From Halomonas sp. JB37 (GTDB taxonomy: Bacteria; Pseudomonadota; Gammaproteobacteria; Pseudomonadales; Halomonadaceae), in assembly GCF_002332255.1 (NCBI RefSeq), contig NZ_NRGW01000001.1, positions 62,001-126,000 on the forward strand: a DNA stretch of 64,000 nucleotides, written 5' to 3'. A model generated the notes under the pieces. That model worked only from the letters and a program-made list of their open reading frames with translations. It searched no databases and was not told where the DNA came from. Both the position numbers and the translations under genes were made by a program. This document shows, one piece after another, positions 9,157 to 21,943 of this stretch (position 1 is its first letter; every line of letters begins with the position of its first letter).

Positions 9157-9999
9157 TTAGTCGGTCAGGTTGTCGACTATTTTGAGCACGGGTGCCGCTT
9201 GGTTAAGAGTATAAAAATGCAGGCCGGGGGCACCGCCATCCAACAATCGCTGGCAAAGCTGGCTCACCACGTCGGTTCCAAAGGCGGCAATCGCTTCACT
9301 GTCATCGCCATAGGACTCTAGCTGCTTGCGCATCCAGCGAGGAATCTCAGCGCCGCAGACATCAGAGAAACGCGCCAGCTTAGTGTAGTTAGTGATCGGC
9401 ATAATACCCGGAATGATCGGCTGTTCGATGCCAAGCGCACGGACTTTATCGACAAAATTAAAATAGGCATCGGCGGTAAAAAAGTACTGGGTGATCGCCA
9501 TGTTGGCGCCAGCCTTCATTTTGCGCACGAAGTTTTCTACGTCTTTATCTAGATTAGCCGCCTGTGGATGAGACTCCGGGTAAGCCGCGACCGCAATCTC
9601 GAAATGATCGCCGGTTTCAGCACGAATAAACTCCACCAGCTCGTTGGCATAGCGTAATTCACCAATGCTTGCCATGCCCGACGGCATATCGCCACGTAGA
9701 GCGACCAGACTATTCACGCCCTCCTCGCGATACTGAGCTAGCAGATCTCGCAGTTGAGCTTTTTCACTGCCAATACAGGATAGGTGCGGCGCGGTCGTAA
9801 TGCCGCTTTGGCTAACAGTGCGTACCAGTTCGCGTGTGCGCGCCTGCGTCGACCCACCAGCGCCATAGGTAACTGAAAAAAATCGGGGCTGCCGCGCAGC
9901 TAGCTCATCACGAACGTGTATTAGCTTGTCGTGCCCAGCATCGGTATTGGGCGGAAAGAATTCAAAGCTGATACCCAGCGGATGCTCAAGGCTGCTCAT
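9157..9999 (-). CDS. metF: 5,10-Methylenetetrahydrofolate reductase
   Basis: The 280-residue FAD enzyme reduces methylene-THF to methyl-THF for methionine synthesis. The family opening is present (LGISFEFFPPNTDAGHDKL), followed by FSVTYGAGGST and the folate/FAD barrel motifs (LVALRGDMP, NMAITQYFF, and PGIMPI near 200). The length is close to E. coli MetF (296). AAGGAAA precedes the ATG. It is divergent from the AEC carrier gene across about 160 bp. I see no riboswitch in this gap. Confidence 0.96.
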   Translation of the reverse strand: MSSLEHPLGISFEFFPPNTDAGHDKLIHVRDELAARQPRFFSVTYGAGGSTQARTRELVRTVSQSGITTAPHLSCIGSEKAQLRDLLAQYREEGVNSLVALRGDMPSGMASIGELRYANELVEFIRAETGDHFEIAVAAYPESHPQAANLDKDVENFVRKMKAGANMAITQYFFTADAYFNFVDKVRALGIEQPIIPGIMPITNYTKLARFSDVCGAEIPRWMRKQLESYGDDSEAIAAFGTDVVSQLCQRLLDGGAPGLHFYTLNQAAPVLKIVDNLTD

Positions 10000-10159
10000 G
10001 GAATTTCCTTTTTAGGATCAATAAACGTGACATTTTGAGGTATTCTCGCTGTTCAGATGCGCTAGGGCTAATGAAAGATTTCACGCTCGGCCTTTAATTC
10101 GGCTCATGTTAGCTGACCAGACTACATACGAAGCACCACGCACTCATACGGGAGAATCA

Positions 10160-11095
10160 ATGGATCTTGCACCTGAGGCACTGGCTGGACCGTTATTAAT
10201 GTTGCTCAGCTATGTGGGGTTAGGCTGGATCGCCGCCCAACGGCTCAAGCTAGACCCTCGCCCCATCGCGACACTGCTGGTTTACCTGATTGCACCCTTT
10301 ACTATTTTTCGCGCGCTAATGAATGGCGGCTCAACGCCGAACTATTTATTACTCACATTAGCGCTGTTCATCCTTTCAAGCCTCATGGCCCTGATTGTCC
10401 ATCGCCTCACGCGTCATCGTTTTGGCGAGCAGGAGGCGGCGCTACTGGCATTTTCTTCGGGAACCGGCAATACCGGTTATTTCGGCTTACCGATTGCATT
10501 TATATTGCTGCCCCCAGAAGGCGTTACGCTTTATCTGTTCTGCATGCTGGGGATTAATATTTATGAATTTACCGTCGGCTTTTATCTCAGCGCCCGCGGT
10601 CGCTTTTCGGTACGCGAAAGCCTGATCAAGATTTCTCGCTTACCGCTGATCTACACCTTCCTATTAGCGCTCCTGCTGAGCAGCCTTAACATAATGCCGC
10701 CCGCTGAGGTAATGCATGCGCTAGAAGTGTTCCCCGCCACCTACACGCTGCTAGGCATGATGATTATCGGCATGACGCTGAGTCAGGTGACCTTAGCAGC
10801 CTGGGATACGCGTTTTGTCGCTAGCTGCGTAGGGTTGCGCTACCTGCTGTGGCCTTTGGTGATGCTGGCTGCCGTGCTGCTGTTGCAGTGGCTCGGTCCT
10901 CTTTCGCCTGAACTGGGTATGGCGATGCTTTTACTAGGCGTAGTGCCCATGGCGTCTAACGTGGTGGTAGTCGCCATGGAGCTGGGTATTCAGCCGCAAA
11001 AAGGCGCGCTGGCCGTGCTGGTTTCAACGCTGCTGGCACCGCTGTTGATCCCGCTATATCTCAGTTTCATGCTGCATTTGACGGGGCTGAGTTAA
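10160..11095 (+). CDS. AEC family permease (auxin efflux carrier fold)
   Basis: The 311-residue protein has about ten hydrophobic helices with the AEC fold. The central crossover is visible as AFSSGTGNTGYFGLPIAF and the related C-terminal MASNVVVVAMELG. Bacterial members export or exchange carboxylates such as malate; the substrate here is unknown. I use ATG 10160, which has GGAGAA 3-8 nt upstream, rather than the in-frame ATG at 10106 that would add 18 hydrophilic residues. Its stop is only 4 bp from the convergent ligB stop, with no terminator between them. Confidence 0.88.
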   Translation: MDLAPEALAGPLLMLLSYVGLGWIAAQRLKLDPRPIATLLVYLIAPFTIFRALMNGGSTPNYLLLTLALFILSSLMALIVHRLTRHRFGEQEAALLAFSSGTGNTGYFGLPIAFILLPPEGVTLYLFCMLGINIYEFTVGFYLSARGRFSVRESLIKISRLPLIYTFLLALLLSSLNIMPPAEVMHALEVFPATYTLLGMMIIGMTLSQVTLAAWDTRFVASCVGLRYLLWPLVMLAAVLLLQWLGPLSPELGMAMLLLGVVPMASNVVVVAMELGIQPQKGALAVLVSTLLAPLLIPLYLSFMLHLTGLS

Positions 11096-11099
11096 CTGG

Positions 11100-12962
<1,863 letters not shown>

Positions 12963-12985
12963 TTACAAAGCGTGTAGCGAAACGC

Positions 12986-14206
12986 TTACAAATTAGCGGC
13001 CTGGCGCAGCGCATCGGCTTTATCGGTTTTTTCCCACGGAAAAGCCGTAAAGGTTTCCTTATGCTGCTCGCCTTTATCATCGCTCCAGGTGTAGCTGTGC
13101 TCGAACGGCGCCCGGCCAAAGTGACCATACGCGGCGGTGAGCTGATACATCGGGTGCAGCAGATCCAGCATTTTGGTAATCGCGTAAGGGCGAAGGTCAA
13201 AGTGCTCACGCACCAGCGCCACAATCTGCTTGTCTTCAATCTTGCCGGTACCAAAGGTGTCGATCGACACCGAGGTCGGCTCAGCCACACCAATCGCGTA
13301 GGAGACCTGAATCTCGCACTTATCAGCCAACCCTGCCGCCACGACGTTTTTCGCCACATAGCGGCCCGCATAGGCGGCGCTACGATCTACTTTCGAGGGA
13401 TCTTTGCCTGAGAAAGCACCGCCACCATGACGCGCCATGCCGCCATAGGTATCCACAATGATCTTACGTCCGGTCAGCCCACAGTCACCGACCGGGCCGC
13501 CGATAACGAATTTGCCGGTTGGATTAATATGGTACTGGGTGTTGTCGTCTAACCAGTCAGCGGGAATAACGTGCTCAATAATCTCGCGCTTAACCATCTT
13601 GCGCAGATCTTCTTGCTCAATGTCTGGATCGTGCTGGGTAGAAAGCACGATAGCATCGACACCGCAGGGGCGGCCCTGGGCGTTATAGCGGATAGTGACC
13701 TGGCTTTTTGCATCAGGGCGCAGCCAAGGCAGCAGGCCATTTTTGCGCAGCTCGGCTTGGCGCTCGACTAAACGGTGAGAATAATGAATGGGTGCGGGCA
13801 TGAACGAGTCGGTTTCATTGGTCGCATAGCCAAACATCAGCCCCTGGTCGCCTGCCCCTTGATCTTCTGGCTTGGTACGATCAACGCCCTGGGCAATCTC
13901 AACGCTCTGCTTGCCGATGAGGTTAATCACGCCACAGGTAGCGCCATCGAAGCCTACTTGTGAGGAGCTATAGCCGATGTCCGTGATCACATCACGCACC
14001 AGCATTTCCAGATCGACCCACGCGGACGTCGTGATTTCACCGGCAATAATCGCCACCCCGGTTTTTACCATCGTTTCACAGGCGACGCGCGCCTGTTTAT
14101 CACGGGCGATGATGGCATCTAATACGGCATCAGAAATCTGGTCAGCAATCTTATCAGGATGACCTTCGGAGACCGATTCGGAGGTAAACAGGGAATATTC
14201 GCTCAT
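12986..14206 (-). CDS. metK: S-adenosylmethionine synthetase
   Basis: The 406-residue cytosolic enzyme makes SAM from methionine and ATP. Signature segments are [20 protein letters not shown] at the N-terminus (ATP-binding His and Asp), [12 protein letters not shown] (residues about 119-130), and the P-loop-like [19 protein letters not shown] near 260-278. The length is near the family norm (384-400). It is divergent from tkt, as in Pseudomonas, but the regulator gene usually found between them there is absent. A GAGGG box lies upstream of the ATG. The C-terminal insert [13 protein letters not shown] is slightly longer than in E. coli. Confidence 0.97.
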   Translation of the reverse strand: MSEYSLFTSESVSEGHPDKIADQISDAVLDAIIARDKQARVACETMVKTGVAIIAGEITTSAWVDLEMLVRDVITDIGYSSSQVGFDGATCGVINLIGKQSVEIAQGVDRTKPEDQGAGDQGLMFGYATNETDSFMPAPIHYSHRLVERQAELRKNGLLPWLRPDAKSQVTIRYNAQGRPCGVDAIVLSTQHDPDIEQEDLRKMVKREIIEHVIPADWLDDNTQYHINPTGKFVIGGPVGDCGLTGRKIIVDTYGGMARHGGGAFSGKDPSKVDRSAAYAGRYVAKNVVAAGLADKCEIQVSYAIGVAEPTSVSIDTFGTGKIEDKQIVALVREHFDLRPYAITKMLDLLHPMYQLTAAYGHFGRAPFEHSYTWSDDKGEQHKETFTAFPWEKTDKADALRQAANL

Positions 14207-14471
14207 CGCGCACTCGACCCTCTGTATGACGGCTGTAGCAAATCCACAGCATCAGCAGGAAATCATGGCAGGTGCCCCTGCCCGTATATAGAGGCGGCAG
14301 CATCACGTTCTCCACCACCTCGGGAGGCAGAGTCTACACGCTGTAGGCGGTGCTTCCCAGAACGCGTGCCCCAGAATTTACCGGCACATTTATCTCTGCA
14401 TTTGCCGCCACATGGGAAGTCAGCGACAATAGCGCCTTCATAATTTCTGTTTTCAGGCGAGGAGCACTCCC
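14207..14471. other. metK-tkt divergent intergenic region
   Basis: This 265-bp gap must hold the promoters of both genes. I see short inverted repeats (GGCAGG-TGCC-CCTGCC near 14269-14284) but nothing that meets a known SAM or SAH riboswitch consensus. A GAGGAG ribosome binding site for tkt ends it. Confidence 0.5.
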
Positions 14472-16487
14472 ATGCCGTCCCGTTTTGAGCTAGCCAATGC
14501 CATTCGCGCCCTTTCCATGGATGCTGTTCAGAAGGCCAAATCCGGCCATCCGGGCGCTCCTATGGGCATGGCTGATATTGCCGAGGTGCTATGGAATGAC
14601 TACCTCAAGCACAACCCCGAAGACCCCAAGTGGGCCGATCGCGACCGGTTCGTGCTCTCCAATGGCCATGGCTCCATGCTGCTTTACTCGTTGCTGCACC
14701 TCAGCGGCTACGAGCTTAGCCTGGAACAGCTGCAAAATTTCCGTCAGTTGCATTCGCCCACGGCAGGGCACCCGGAGTTTGGCTATGCCCCAGGCATTGA
14801 AACCACCACGGGCCCTCTCGGCCAGGGTTTTGCTAACGCGGTAGGCTTTGCCATTGCTGAAAAAACATTGGCGGCGCAGTTCAATCGTCCCGGCCATGCC
14901 ATTGTCGATCACCATACCTGGTGTTTCTTGGGCGATGGCTGCTTGATGGAAGGCATCTCCCACGAAGCAGCATCACTGGCGGGAACGCAGCAGTTGGGTA
15001 AGCTGATTGCGCTGTACGACGATAACGGCATCTCAATCGATGGCGAAGTGGAAGGCTGGTTTACCGACGATACCGCCAAGCGCTTTGAGGCTTATGGCTG
15101 GCACGTAGTGCCGAACGTCGATGGTCACCAGTCTGAGGAAGTTAAAGCGGCCATTGAACTGGCGAAGAGCCACGACGATAAGCCTAGCCTGATTATCTGC
15201 AAAACCATTATCGGTTTTGGCGCGCCTAACAAGCAGGGCAAAGAAGACGCCCACGGCTCACCGCTGGGTGACGATGAAGTCGCCCTGGCACGCACACAGC
15301 TGGGCTGGGAGCACGCGCCATTCCATATCCCTGAGCCGATCTATTCTGCCTGGGATGCTCGCGACGCTGGCAAAAAGGCGCAGCAGGCGTGGGAAGACCG
15401 CTTTGCTCGCTATACCGACGCTTTCCCAACGGAGGCGCGTGAGTTCAAGCGTCGCATGAAACGCCAACTGCCTCCTGAGCTTGCCACTGAAGCATTGATT
15501 GAGCAGGCCCAAGAGAAGGGAGAAAGCATCGCATCGCGCAAGGCATCCTTTGAAGCGCTGAATGTGATTGGCCCACAAATGCCGGAACTGTTGGGCGGCA
15601 GCGCTGACCTCGCACCGTCTAACCTAACGTTCTGGAAAGGTGCCAAGGCGATTACCCCTGAAGATGCCAGCGGCAACTACCTGCATTACGGCGTACGTGA
15701 GTTTGGCATGGGCGCGATCATGAACGGGATCGCGCTGCACGGAGGCTTAGTGCCTTACGGCGCGACCTTCCTGATCTTTATGGAGTACATGCGTAACTCC
15801 ATTCGCATGGCATCGTTAATGGGCCAGCAGGTGATTTACGTGTTTACGCATGATTCCATCGGTCTAGGTGAGGATGGCCCGACGCACCAGCCGATTGAGC
15901 AGCTCACTAGCCTGCGCACGACGCCGAATCTAAACACCTGGCGCCCCTGCGATGCGGTCGAAACCGCCGCCTCTTGGGATGCGGCGATCAAACGCCACTC
16001 CGGCCCGACCGCGCTGGTACTCTCACGCCAGAACCTGCCGCACCAGCAGCGCACCCAAGCGCAGCTAGCGGCCATTCAAAACGGGGCTTATGTTCTTAAA
16101 GACCCGACTATTAAAGACAGCCAAGGCACGCCAAAAATGCCGGAGCTGATTCTGATTGCCACAGGTTCGGAAGTATCGCTCGCGATGGACGCCGCTGCCG
16201 AGCTTGAGCAGCAGGGTAAAGCCGTTCGCGTTGTGTCCATGCCCTCGGCGTACCGTTTCAATGGCCAAGACGCTGACTACCGTGAAAGCGTACTGCCCAA
16301 AGCGGTCACCAAGCGGATTGCGATCGAAGCGGCACATGCCGACTACTGGTACAAGTATGTGGGTCTGGAAGGTCGTGTGATTGGCATGACGACCTACGGC
16401 GAATCTGCACCCGCGGACGATCTGTTCAAACACTTCGGCTTCACGGTCGACAACATCGTCAAGCAAGCTCACGAACTACTCGGCTAA
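14472..16487 (+). CDS. tkt: Transketolase
   Basis: The 671-residue TPP enzyme moves two-carbon units in the non-oxidative pentose phosphate pathway. Its N-terminal half has the [19 protein letters not shown] opening and the TPP motif [13 protein letters not shown] running to the DDNGIS metal site (about residues 155-190). The pyrimidine domain carries [20 protein letters not shown] (about 460-480), including the catalytic His. The length equals E. coli TktA (663). GAGGAG lies 7 nt before the ATG. It starts a run with lrgA and lrgB (3-bp gap), then epd, pgk and fba. Confidence 0.97.
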   Translation: MPSRFELANAIRALSMDAVQKAKSGHPGAPMGMADIAEVLWNDYLKHNPEDPKWADRDRFVLSNGHGSMLLYSLLHLSGYELSLEQLQNFRQLHSPTAGHPEFGYAPGIETTTGPLGQGFANAVGFAIAEKTLAAQFNRPGHAIVDHHTWCFLGDGCLMEGISHEAASLAGTQQLGKLIALYDDNGISIDGEVEGWFTDDTAKRFEAYGWHVVPNVDGHQSEEVKAAIELAKSHDDKPSLIICKTIIGFGAPNKQGKEDAHGSPLGDDEVALARTQLGWEHAPFHIPEPIYSAWDARDAGKKAQQAWEDRFARYTDAFPTEAREFKRRMKRQLPPELATEALIEQAQEKGESIASRKASFEALNVIGPQMPELLGGSADLAPSNLTFWKGAKAITPEDASGNYLHYGVREFGMGAIMNGIALHGGLVPYGATFLIFMEYMRNSIRMASLMGQQVIYVFTHDSIGLGEDGPTHQPIEQLTSLRTTPNLNTWRPCDAVETAASWDAAIKRHSGPTALVLSRQNLPHQQRTQAQLAAIQNGAYVLKDPTIKDSQGTPKMPELILIATGSEVSLAMDAAAELEQQGKAVRVVSMPSAYRFNGQDADYRESVLPKAVTKRIAIEAAHADYWYKYVGLEGRVIGMTTYGESAPADDLFKHFGFTVDNIVKQAHELLG

Positions 16488-16490
16488 GCC

Positions 16491-16844
16491 ATGCCGGCAC
16501 TCAGTGGCTTTTTATGGCTGATTAGCTACTGGCTGATCGGTGAAGTGGTCATCTACTTCACCGGGCTGCCGGTCTCTTCAGGCGTGATCGGCATGCTGCT
16601 GCTGTGTGCTACGCTTGCGCTGTACGGTCGTGTACCTAGCAGTATTGCCGCGGCCGCACAGCCGCTCATCGCGCTGCTCGCTATGCTGATTATGCCCGGT
16701 GTCGTCGGTGTGTTTTTTATCATTGGCGAATTAGCCGGGCAGTGGACGGCTATCCTGATCGCCTTAGTGGCGGGCACACTGCTTAGTGTTGTCACCACCC
16801 TTTGGTTGCTTAAGCGACTGATCGGGCAATCTTATGACCGCTGA
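16491..16844 (+). CDS. LrgA/CidA family membrane protein
   Basis: The 117-residue protein has four predicted helices and the family segment YFTGLPVSSGVIGMLLL near residues 22-38, with LLAMLIMPGVVGVF later. LrgA/CidA proteins are holin-like; in some bacteria the paired LrgAB complex moves pyruvate or glycolate. It overlaps lrgB by 11 bp, implying translational coupling. It starts 3 bp after tkt, so it likely shares the tkt transcript. The actual role cannot be read from sequence. Confidence 0.85.
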   Translation: MPALSGFLWLISYWLIGEVVIYFTGLPVSSGVIGMLLLCATLALYGRVPSSIAAAAQPLIALLAMLIMPGVVGVFFIIGELAGQWTAILIALVAGTLLSVVTTLWLLKRLIGQSYDR

Positions 16845-17568
16845 CCTATCGCTATTAGAGCTGCTCACCGCCACGCCGCTATTTGCTGTAGGGCTAACGC
16901 TGGTTGCTTATTTGCTTGGTAACCGGCTATTTCAGCGCCTTAAGCGCCCTTCTTGGCTACCCGCTATCTTAATTGCGGCGCTGCTACTTGCCGGGGCGCT
17001 CGCGCTGATAGGGCTGCCTTATCCGATCTATCAACAGGGCGCGATATGGCTGACGGTATTGCTGGGGCCCGCGACGGTGGCGCTAGGTATGCCGCTTTAT
17101 CAACAGCTGCCGCGGATTGTTGAACTCTGGCGGCCGCTGGCAATTTGTTTACCCATTGCCGCCACGCTAGCGGCTTTCTATGCGCTTGCTATTGCCTGGT
17201 TGCTGGGCAGCTCCGACACCATACTTGCCTCCATTGCGGCCAAGTCCGTGACGGCACCGATTGCTATCGGCATTACCGAACAGCTTGGCGGTAAGGTAGC
17301 GCTGCTAATGGGGGCACTGCTGATAACCGGTGTTATCACCATTCCATGCGTCAGCATTGCTGCACGTTTGCTGCATATCGACGATGAACGCTTGATCGGT
17401 TTCGCTCTTGGCCTGAATGGGCACGCCATTGGTACCGTCAGAGCATTCGAGATCAGCCCCGCGGCGGGGGCGTTCGCGTCACTAGGAATGAGCCTTACAG
17501 GCATTTTCACTGCCATACTCCTGCCGCTTGCGTGGCGACTGCTAGGCATGAGCAGCGGATACGCATAG
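16834..17568 (+). CDS. LrgB family membrane protein
   Basis: This 244-residue protein has about seven hydrophobic helices and the LrgB/CidB signatures AAKSVTAPIAIGITEQLGG (residues about 133-151) and LGLNGHAIGTVRAFE (about 190-205). It is the partner of LrgA upstream. Antiholin-like and organic-acid transport roles have been proposed for the pair. Its position between transketolase and the epd-pgk-fba genes is consistent with a link to central carbon metabolites, but that is an inference. Confidence 0.88.
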   Translation: MTADLSLLELLTATPLFAVGLTLVAYLLGNRLFQRLKRPSWLPAILIAALLLAGALALIGLPYPIYQQGAIWLTVLLGPATVALGMPLYQQLPRIVELWRPLAICLPIAATLAAFYALAIAWLLGSSDTILASIAAKSVTAPIAIGITEQLGGKVALLMGALLITGVITIPCVSIAARLLHIDDERLIGFALGLNGHAIGTVRAFEISPAAGAFASLGMSLTGIFTAILLPLAWRLLGMSSGYA

Positions 17569-17648
17569 CCGACTGAAATACGCTACTATCGCGGGGTTTG
17601 CTACCCCACTTTTGATCATCGATTTACTTTTAAGAGCCGCCTTTGTGT

Positions 17649-18686
17649 ATGGCTAATTCCGCCTCTACGTATCGCATCGCTATTAACGGTTACGGACGCA
17701 TTGGCCAATGCGTGCTGCGGGCCCTCGTCGAGCGGCAACCTCCGGGCATTGAGATCGTTGCTATCAACGAACTCTCTGATCTCGCTACGATTACGTATCT
17801 GACGCGCTACGACACAACACATGGCCGTTTTCCAGGTGAGGTCGATAACGATGGCCAGGATCTCATCGTTAACGGCCAGCGCATCCAGATACTGTGCGAA
17901 CAAGATCCGCGCAATTTACCCTGGAAAGCACTCGATGTAGACCTAGTGTTGGAGTGTTCGGGAAGCTTTAAAGACCGCGCCTCGGCCGAACTGCATTTAG
18001 CCGCGGGCGCCAAGCGGCTGCTGTTTTCTCAGCCCGCAGAGAATGACGTTGATGCCACCATTGTGTGGGGCATTAATGAAGATCAGATGACGCTGTCCCA
18101 GCGCATTCTTTCCGCTGCATCGTGCACGACCAACTGTCTGGTGCCGCTTTTAACCGTTTTAGATGAAGCGCTAGGGCTTGAGCACGGCGTGACGACGACG
18201 ATCCATTCGGCGATGAACGATCAGCCGGTGATTGATGCCTACCATCAAACGGATCTGCGCCTCACTCGCTCGGCGATGCAGTCGATTGTTCCCGTCGACA
18301 CCGGCTTGGCGCTCGGTATTAGCCGCCTAATGCCTCACCTAGCGGGCCGCTTTGAGTGCTTACACGTCCGCGTGCCGACGATTAACGTCTCTGCGATGGA
18401 CGTGGCCCTCACGGTTCGTAGCGATACTCACCGTGATGCGGTGAATGCGCTGCTCCTGACCGCCAGCCAACAGCGTTTGAAAGGCGTTCTTGGCTACACA
18501 GAAGCCCCCATGGCGTCGATTGATTTTAATCACGATCCACGCTCAGGCATTCTGGATGCTACCCAAACGCGAGTCGCTGGCAAACGCCTCATCAAACTGC
18601 TGTGCTGGTTCGACAACGAGTGGGGGTTCGCGAATCGTATGCTCGATATTAGTCATCGACTGGCCAGACTTTCGACAGAAACGTAA
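17649..18686 (+). CDS. epd: D-Erythrose-4-phosphate dehydrogenase (GAPDH family)
   Basis: The 345-residue enzyme has the Rossmann opening [15 protein letters not shown] and the catalytic block [13 protein letters not shown] (Cys near residue 158). It carries Epd-specific features rather than glycolytic GapA ones, notably [20 protein letters not shown]; the C-terminal block [15 protein letters not shown] is shared. Epd oxidises erythrose-4-phosphate in the first step of DXP-dependent PLP synthesis. I chose ATG 17649, since the upstream TTG gives only two more residues. pgk follows 25 bp later. This epd-pgk-fba order is conserved in many gammaproteobacteria. Confidence 0.88.
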   Translation: MANSASTYRIAINGYGRIGQCVLRALVERQPPGIEIVAINELSDLATITYLTRYDTTHGRFPGEVDNDGQDLIVNGQRIQILCEQDPRNLPWKALDVDLVLECSGSFKDRASAELHLAAGAKRLLFSQPAENDVDATIVWGINEDQMTLSQRILSAASCTTNCLVPLLTVLDEALGLEHGVTTTIHSAMNDQPVIDAYHQTDLRLTRSAMQSIVPVDTGLALGISRLMPHLAGRFECLHVRVPTINVSAMDVALTVRSDTHRDAVNALLLTASQQRLKGVLGYTEAPMASIDFNHDPRSGILDATQTRVAGKRLIKLLCWFDNEWGFANRMLDISHRLARLSTET

Positions 18687-18711
18687 ATCTGAACACGAGG
18701 AAACCGCTCAC

Positions 18712-19881
18712 ATGAATGTGAAGAAAATGACTGACCTTCCCTTGGAAGGACAACGCGTGCTGATCCGTGAAGATTTGAATGTGCCCATTAAACACGGTCG
18801 CGTCTCAAGTGACGCCCGCCTGCGCGCAGCGCTGCCCACCATTCAGGCAGCAGTGGACGCTGGCGCAAAAGTTATGCTGATGAGCCATTTAGGACGCCCC
18901 ACTGAAGGCGAACCTGCCGATGAGTTTTCTCTTGCCCCCGTTGCTGAGCATCTGAGCGGCCTATTGGGTCGCCCGGTGCCCCTAGTGACCGCGTATCTCG
19001 GCGAAACGCTGGCACTTGAAAATGGTGATGTCGTGTTGCTTGAGAACGTGCGCTTCAACAGCGGCGAGAAGAAAGATGACGAGCAACTGGCGAAGCAGTA
19101 CGCCGCGCTGTGCGATATCTTTGTTATGGATGCTTTCGGTACGGCCCATCGGGCACAGGCATCGACCCACGGCGTCGCCCGCTTTGCACCAAGCGCCTGC
19201 GCTGGGCCGCTGCTGGCCAAAGAGCTCGACGCGTTACAAAAAGCGTTGGCGAATCCGGCTCGCCCTATGGCCGCAATTGTCGGCGGTTCAAAAGTATCAA
19301 CAAAGCTAGATGTGCTCACGACGTTAGCTGATAAATGCGATCAACTGATTGTTGGGGGAGGAATCGCCAATACCTTTATTGCCGCGGCGGGCTACAATGT
19401 CGGTAAATCACTCTATGAAGCCGACCTGATCGATCAGGCTAAGGCGTTGATGGAAAAGGTCTCGATCCCGCTACCTACCGATGTCGTTGTGGCCACCGAG
19501 TTTTCTGAATCAGCGCAGGCGGTTGTCAAACCCGTCGATCAAGTAGCCGACAATGAAATGATTTTAGATATCGGCCCTGAGACGGCGGCTCACTTAGCCA
19601 CCATGCTTAAAGATGCTGGCACCATTTTATGGAACGGGCCGGTCGGTGTGTTTGAAATAGATCAATTTGGTAACGGCACTCAGGTTATTGCCCAGGCCAT
19701 TGCCGATAGCGCGGCTTTCTCTATTGCCGGTGGTGGTGATACGTTAGCGGCCATTGATAAATACGCCATTGCGGATCGCGTTTCCTATATTTCTACCGGT
19801 GGCGGTGCCTTTCTTGAATATGTTGAAGGCAAACAGCTACCGGCCGTGGCAGCCCTCGAAGCGGCTGCCAAACGCGGCTAA
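18712..19881 (+). CDS. pgk: Phosphoglycerate kinase
   Basis: The 389-residue glycolytic kinase matches E. coli Pgk (387). The N-terminal 3-phosphoglycerate site [11 protein letters not shown] (about residues 15-25) and [11 protein letters not shown] (about 54-64) are intact, and the nucleotide-binding C-domain carries [16 protein letters not shown] near 340-355. ATG 18712 is preceded by GAGGAAA. The open frame extends further upstream into epd, but the added residues match nothing in the family. Confidence 0.97.
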   Translation: MNVKKMTDLPLEGQRVLIREDLNVPIKHGRVSSDARLRAALPTIQAAVDAGAKVMLMSHLGRPTEGEPADEFSLAPVAEHLSGLLGRPVPLVTAYLGETLALENGDVVLLENVRFNSGEKKDDEQLAKQYAALCDIFVMDAFGTAHRAQASTHGVARFAPSACAGPLLAKELDALQKALANPARPMAAIVGGSKVSTKLDVLTTLADKCDQLIVGGGIANTFIAAAGYNVGKSLYEADLIDQAKALMEKVSIPLPTDVVVATEFSESAQAVVKPVDQVADNEMILDIGPETAAHLATMLKDAGTILWNGPVGVFEIDQFGNGTQVIAQAIADSAAFSIAGGGDTLAAIDKYAIADRVSYISTGGGAFLEYVEGKQLPAVAALEAAAKRG

Positions 19882-19909
19882 TTTGTTGTAAAAAAACGCA
19901 TTAGACAAC

Positions 19910-19940
19910 GTGAATCCGTGTGCTTGCAGCACGGGTTCAC
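19910..19940 (+). promoter_or_regulatory. Hairpin in the pgk-fba gap
   Basis: GTGAATCCGTG (19910-19920) pairs with CACGGGTTCAC (19930-19940), 11 bp with one G-U, around a 9-nt loop. No U tract follows, so it may be a processing or stabilising element within a pgk-fba transcript. Confidence 0.55.
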
Positions 19941-19980
19941 ATAACCAGTTCTTCACAACGTCTACAGATAAGGTGATTTC

Positions 19981-21045
19981 ATGGCTCTGATCAGCATGCG
20001 CCAGATGCTCGACCACGCTGCCGAATACGGCTACGGTATTCCGGCTTTTAACGTCAATAACCTTGAGCAGATGCGCGCCATTATGGAAGCCGCCGATGCC
20101 ACCGACTCGCCGGTCATCGTGCAAGCATCTGCGGGTGCGCGTAAATACGCAGGTGCGCCGTTTCTGCGTCATTTGATTTTAGCCGCGGTTGAGGAGTTTC
20201 CTCATATTCCGGTGGTCATGCACCAGGATCACGGCACCAGCCCTTCCGTCTGCCAGCGCTCTATTCAGCTCGGTTTCTCCTCGGTGATGATGGATGGCTC
20301 GTTGGGCGAAGACGGCAAAACGCCGACTGACTACGAATATAATGTTGACGTTACCCGTCGTACGGTAGAAATGGCACATGCCTGTGGCGTCTCCGTTGAA
20401 GGTGAGCTGGGCTGCTTGGGTAGCCTGGAAACCGGTATGGCCGGTGAAGAAGACGGCATTGGCGCTGAAGGCAAGCTGGATATGGAGCAGATGCTCACAG
20501 ACCCTGAGGAAGCCGCCGATTTTGTTAAAGCCACGCAGGTCGATGCACTGGCCATCGCCATTGGCACCAGCCACGGCGCTTACAAATTTACCAAGCCACC
20601 CACGGGCGATACGCTTTCAATCCAGCGCATCAAAGAAATTCACGCGCGTATTCCAGATACCCACCTAGTGATGCATGGCTCGTCTTCTGTGCCGCAAGAA
20701 TGGCTGGAAATCATTAACCAGTACGGCGGCCAGATCCCCGAAACTTACGGCGTACCGGTCGAAGAAATTATCGAAGGGATTAAACACGGCGTTCGTAAGG
20801 TCAATATCGACACTGACCTACGCCTAGCCTCTACCGGCGCAGTGCGTCGTTTTATGGCTGAGAACCCCGCTGAATTCGATCCGCGTAAGTTCTTGAAGGA
20901 AACCGTCACGGCGATGCGCGACCTATGTATCGCCCGCTACGAAGCGTTCGGTACCGCCGGCAATGCCAGCAAAATCAAGCCGATTAACTTAGAAGAGATG
21001 TTCCTGCGCTATGAGCGCGGCGAACTGGCGCCTAAGATCAAATGA
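19981..21045 (+). CDS. fba: Class II fructose-1,6-bisphosphate aldolase (Calvin-cycle subtype)
   Basis: The 354-residue zinc aldolase interconverts fructose bisphosphate with DHAP and glyceraldehyde-3-phosphate. Signature blocks are [17 protein letters not shown] near the N-terminus, VVMHQDHG (zinc ligand His and catalytic Asp, about residues 79-86), the zinc region [14 protein letters not shown], and later [12 protein letters not shown] and [12 protein letters not shown]. The length and sequence match the longer FBA II form found in Pseudomonas. Its original terminator, about 20-47 nt past the stop, has been split by the IS element at 21082-22519. Confidence 0.96.
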   Translation: MALISMRQMLDHAAEYGYGIPAFNVNNLEQMRAIMEAADATDSPVIVQASAGARKYAGAPFLRHLILAAVEEFPHIPVVMHQDHGTSPSVCQRSIQLGFSSVMMDGSLGEDGKTPTDYEYNVDVTRRTVEMAHACGVSVEGELGCLGSLETGMAGEEDGIGAEGKLDMEQMLTDPEEAADFVKATQVDALAIAIGTSHGAYKFTKPPTGDTLSIQRIKEIHARIPDTHLVMHGSSSVPQEWLEIINQYGGQIPETYGVPVEEIIEGIKHGVRKVNIDTDLRLASTGAVRRFMAENPAEFDPRKFLKETVTAMRDLCIARYEAFGTAGNASKIKPINLEEMFLRYERGELAPKIK

Positions 21046-21064
21046 TCGCCTAACTAAGCCTGTT

Positions 21065-21077
21065 AAAAAAGACGACC
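21065..21077 (+). terminator. Left arm of the fba terminator, split by the IS
   Basis: AAAAAAGACGACC at 21065-21077 is the exact reverse complement of GGTCGTCTTTTTT at 22524-22536. Without the IS and one CATA copy these would form a 13-bp stem with a CATA tetraloop and a T run: a strong intrinsic terminator for fba. Confidence 0.9.
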
Positions 21078-21113
21078 CATATGAACTGACCCCAAAAACT
21101 TGGACAGTTAAAA

Positions 21114-21917
21114 CTAAGCGGCCAAGGCCTGATTTCGGTACTGCACCGGACTCAGGCCTTTTAATTTGGTCTTAATACGCTCGTGGTTATAGTAATGGAT
21201 ATAGTGTCGGATGCCCGCCTGTAACTGCTCAATATTGTCGAACCGATTCAGGTAAAAATATTCAGACTTCAGCGTCCCAAAGAAGCTCTCCATCGCGGCA
21301 TTATCCAGGCAATTCCCTTTGCGTGACATGCTCTGAATCACGCCATGCTCGCTGAGCTTACGCCGGTAAGCGGGCATCTGATATTGCCAGCCTTGATCAG
21401 AATGCAGTAGCGGAGCGTCTTGGTCGGCCAGCTTGGCGAAAGCTTTCTTGAGCATCCCTCCTACCAGCGAGAACTGCGGCCTTTTCTGCATTGTATAGGA
21501 CACGATTTCTCCATTGTAGAGATCCATCACAGGCGACAAGTACAGCTTTTCGCCTCGGACATTGAACTCCGTGACGTCGGTTACCCACCGTTGGTTGGGG
21601 CGTTCAGCCTGAAACTGACGAGCAAGAAGATTGGGAACACTCGCCTGTTGTCCACGATAGGAGCGGTATTTCTTCGGGCGTACCAGCGACTTCAATCCCA
21701 GGTGCTGCATTAGGCGTTGGACCGTCTTGTGGTTGACCTGGTCTCCCGCTTGGCGCAACGCTGCTGTAATTCGTCGATAGCCATAGCGCCCTTTGTGACG
21801 CTCGTAGAGGGTGTGAATGCGACACTTCAGACCAGCATGTCGATCCTCCAGCTGAACTCTTGCCTGATAATAGAATGTGCTACGCGACAGTTCTGCTACT
21901 TTTAGCAGCACCGCCAA
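21114..21917 (-). CDS. IS3-family transposase OrfB (DDE integrase domain)
   Basis: The 267-residue frame contains an HTH_21-like segment (GRYGYRRITAALRQ) and an rve integrase core. The catalytic triad is visible: first Asp in WVTDVTEF, second in LLHSDQGWQYQ, and Glu in NAAMESFFGTLKSE. The nominal start is a TTG; family-like sequence (VVLELKQGHPLAVLLKVAEL) continues upstream in the same frame to the overlap with orfA, so the functional product is probably the OrfAB fusion made by -1 frameshifting at 21953-21959. Confidence 0.93.
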   Translation of the reverse strand: MAVLLKVAELSRSTFYYQARVQLEDRHAGLKCRIHTLYERHKGRYGYRRITAALRQAGDQVNHKTVQRLMQHLGLKSLVRPKKYRSYRGQQASVPNLLARQFQAERPNQRWVTDVTEFNVRGEKLYLSPVMDLYNGEIVSYTMQKRPQFSLVGGMLKKAFAKLADQDAPLLHSDQGWQYQMPAYRRKLSEHGVIQSMSRKGNCLDNAAMESFFGTLKSEYFYLNRFDNIEQLQAGIRHYIHYYNHERIKTKLKGLSPVQYRNQALAA

Positions 21918-21943
21918 AGGGTGGCCTTGCTTCAGCTCAAGGA

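Noticed and set aside
14207..14471. A SAM or SAH riboswitch ahead of metK
   Set aside because: Only short unrelated hairpins are visible; no conserved core of any class could be matched by eye.
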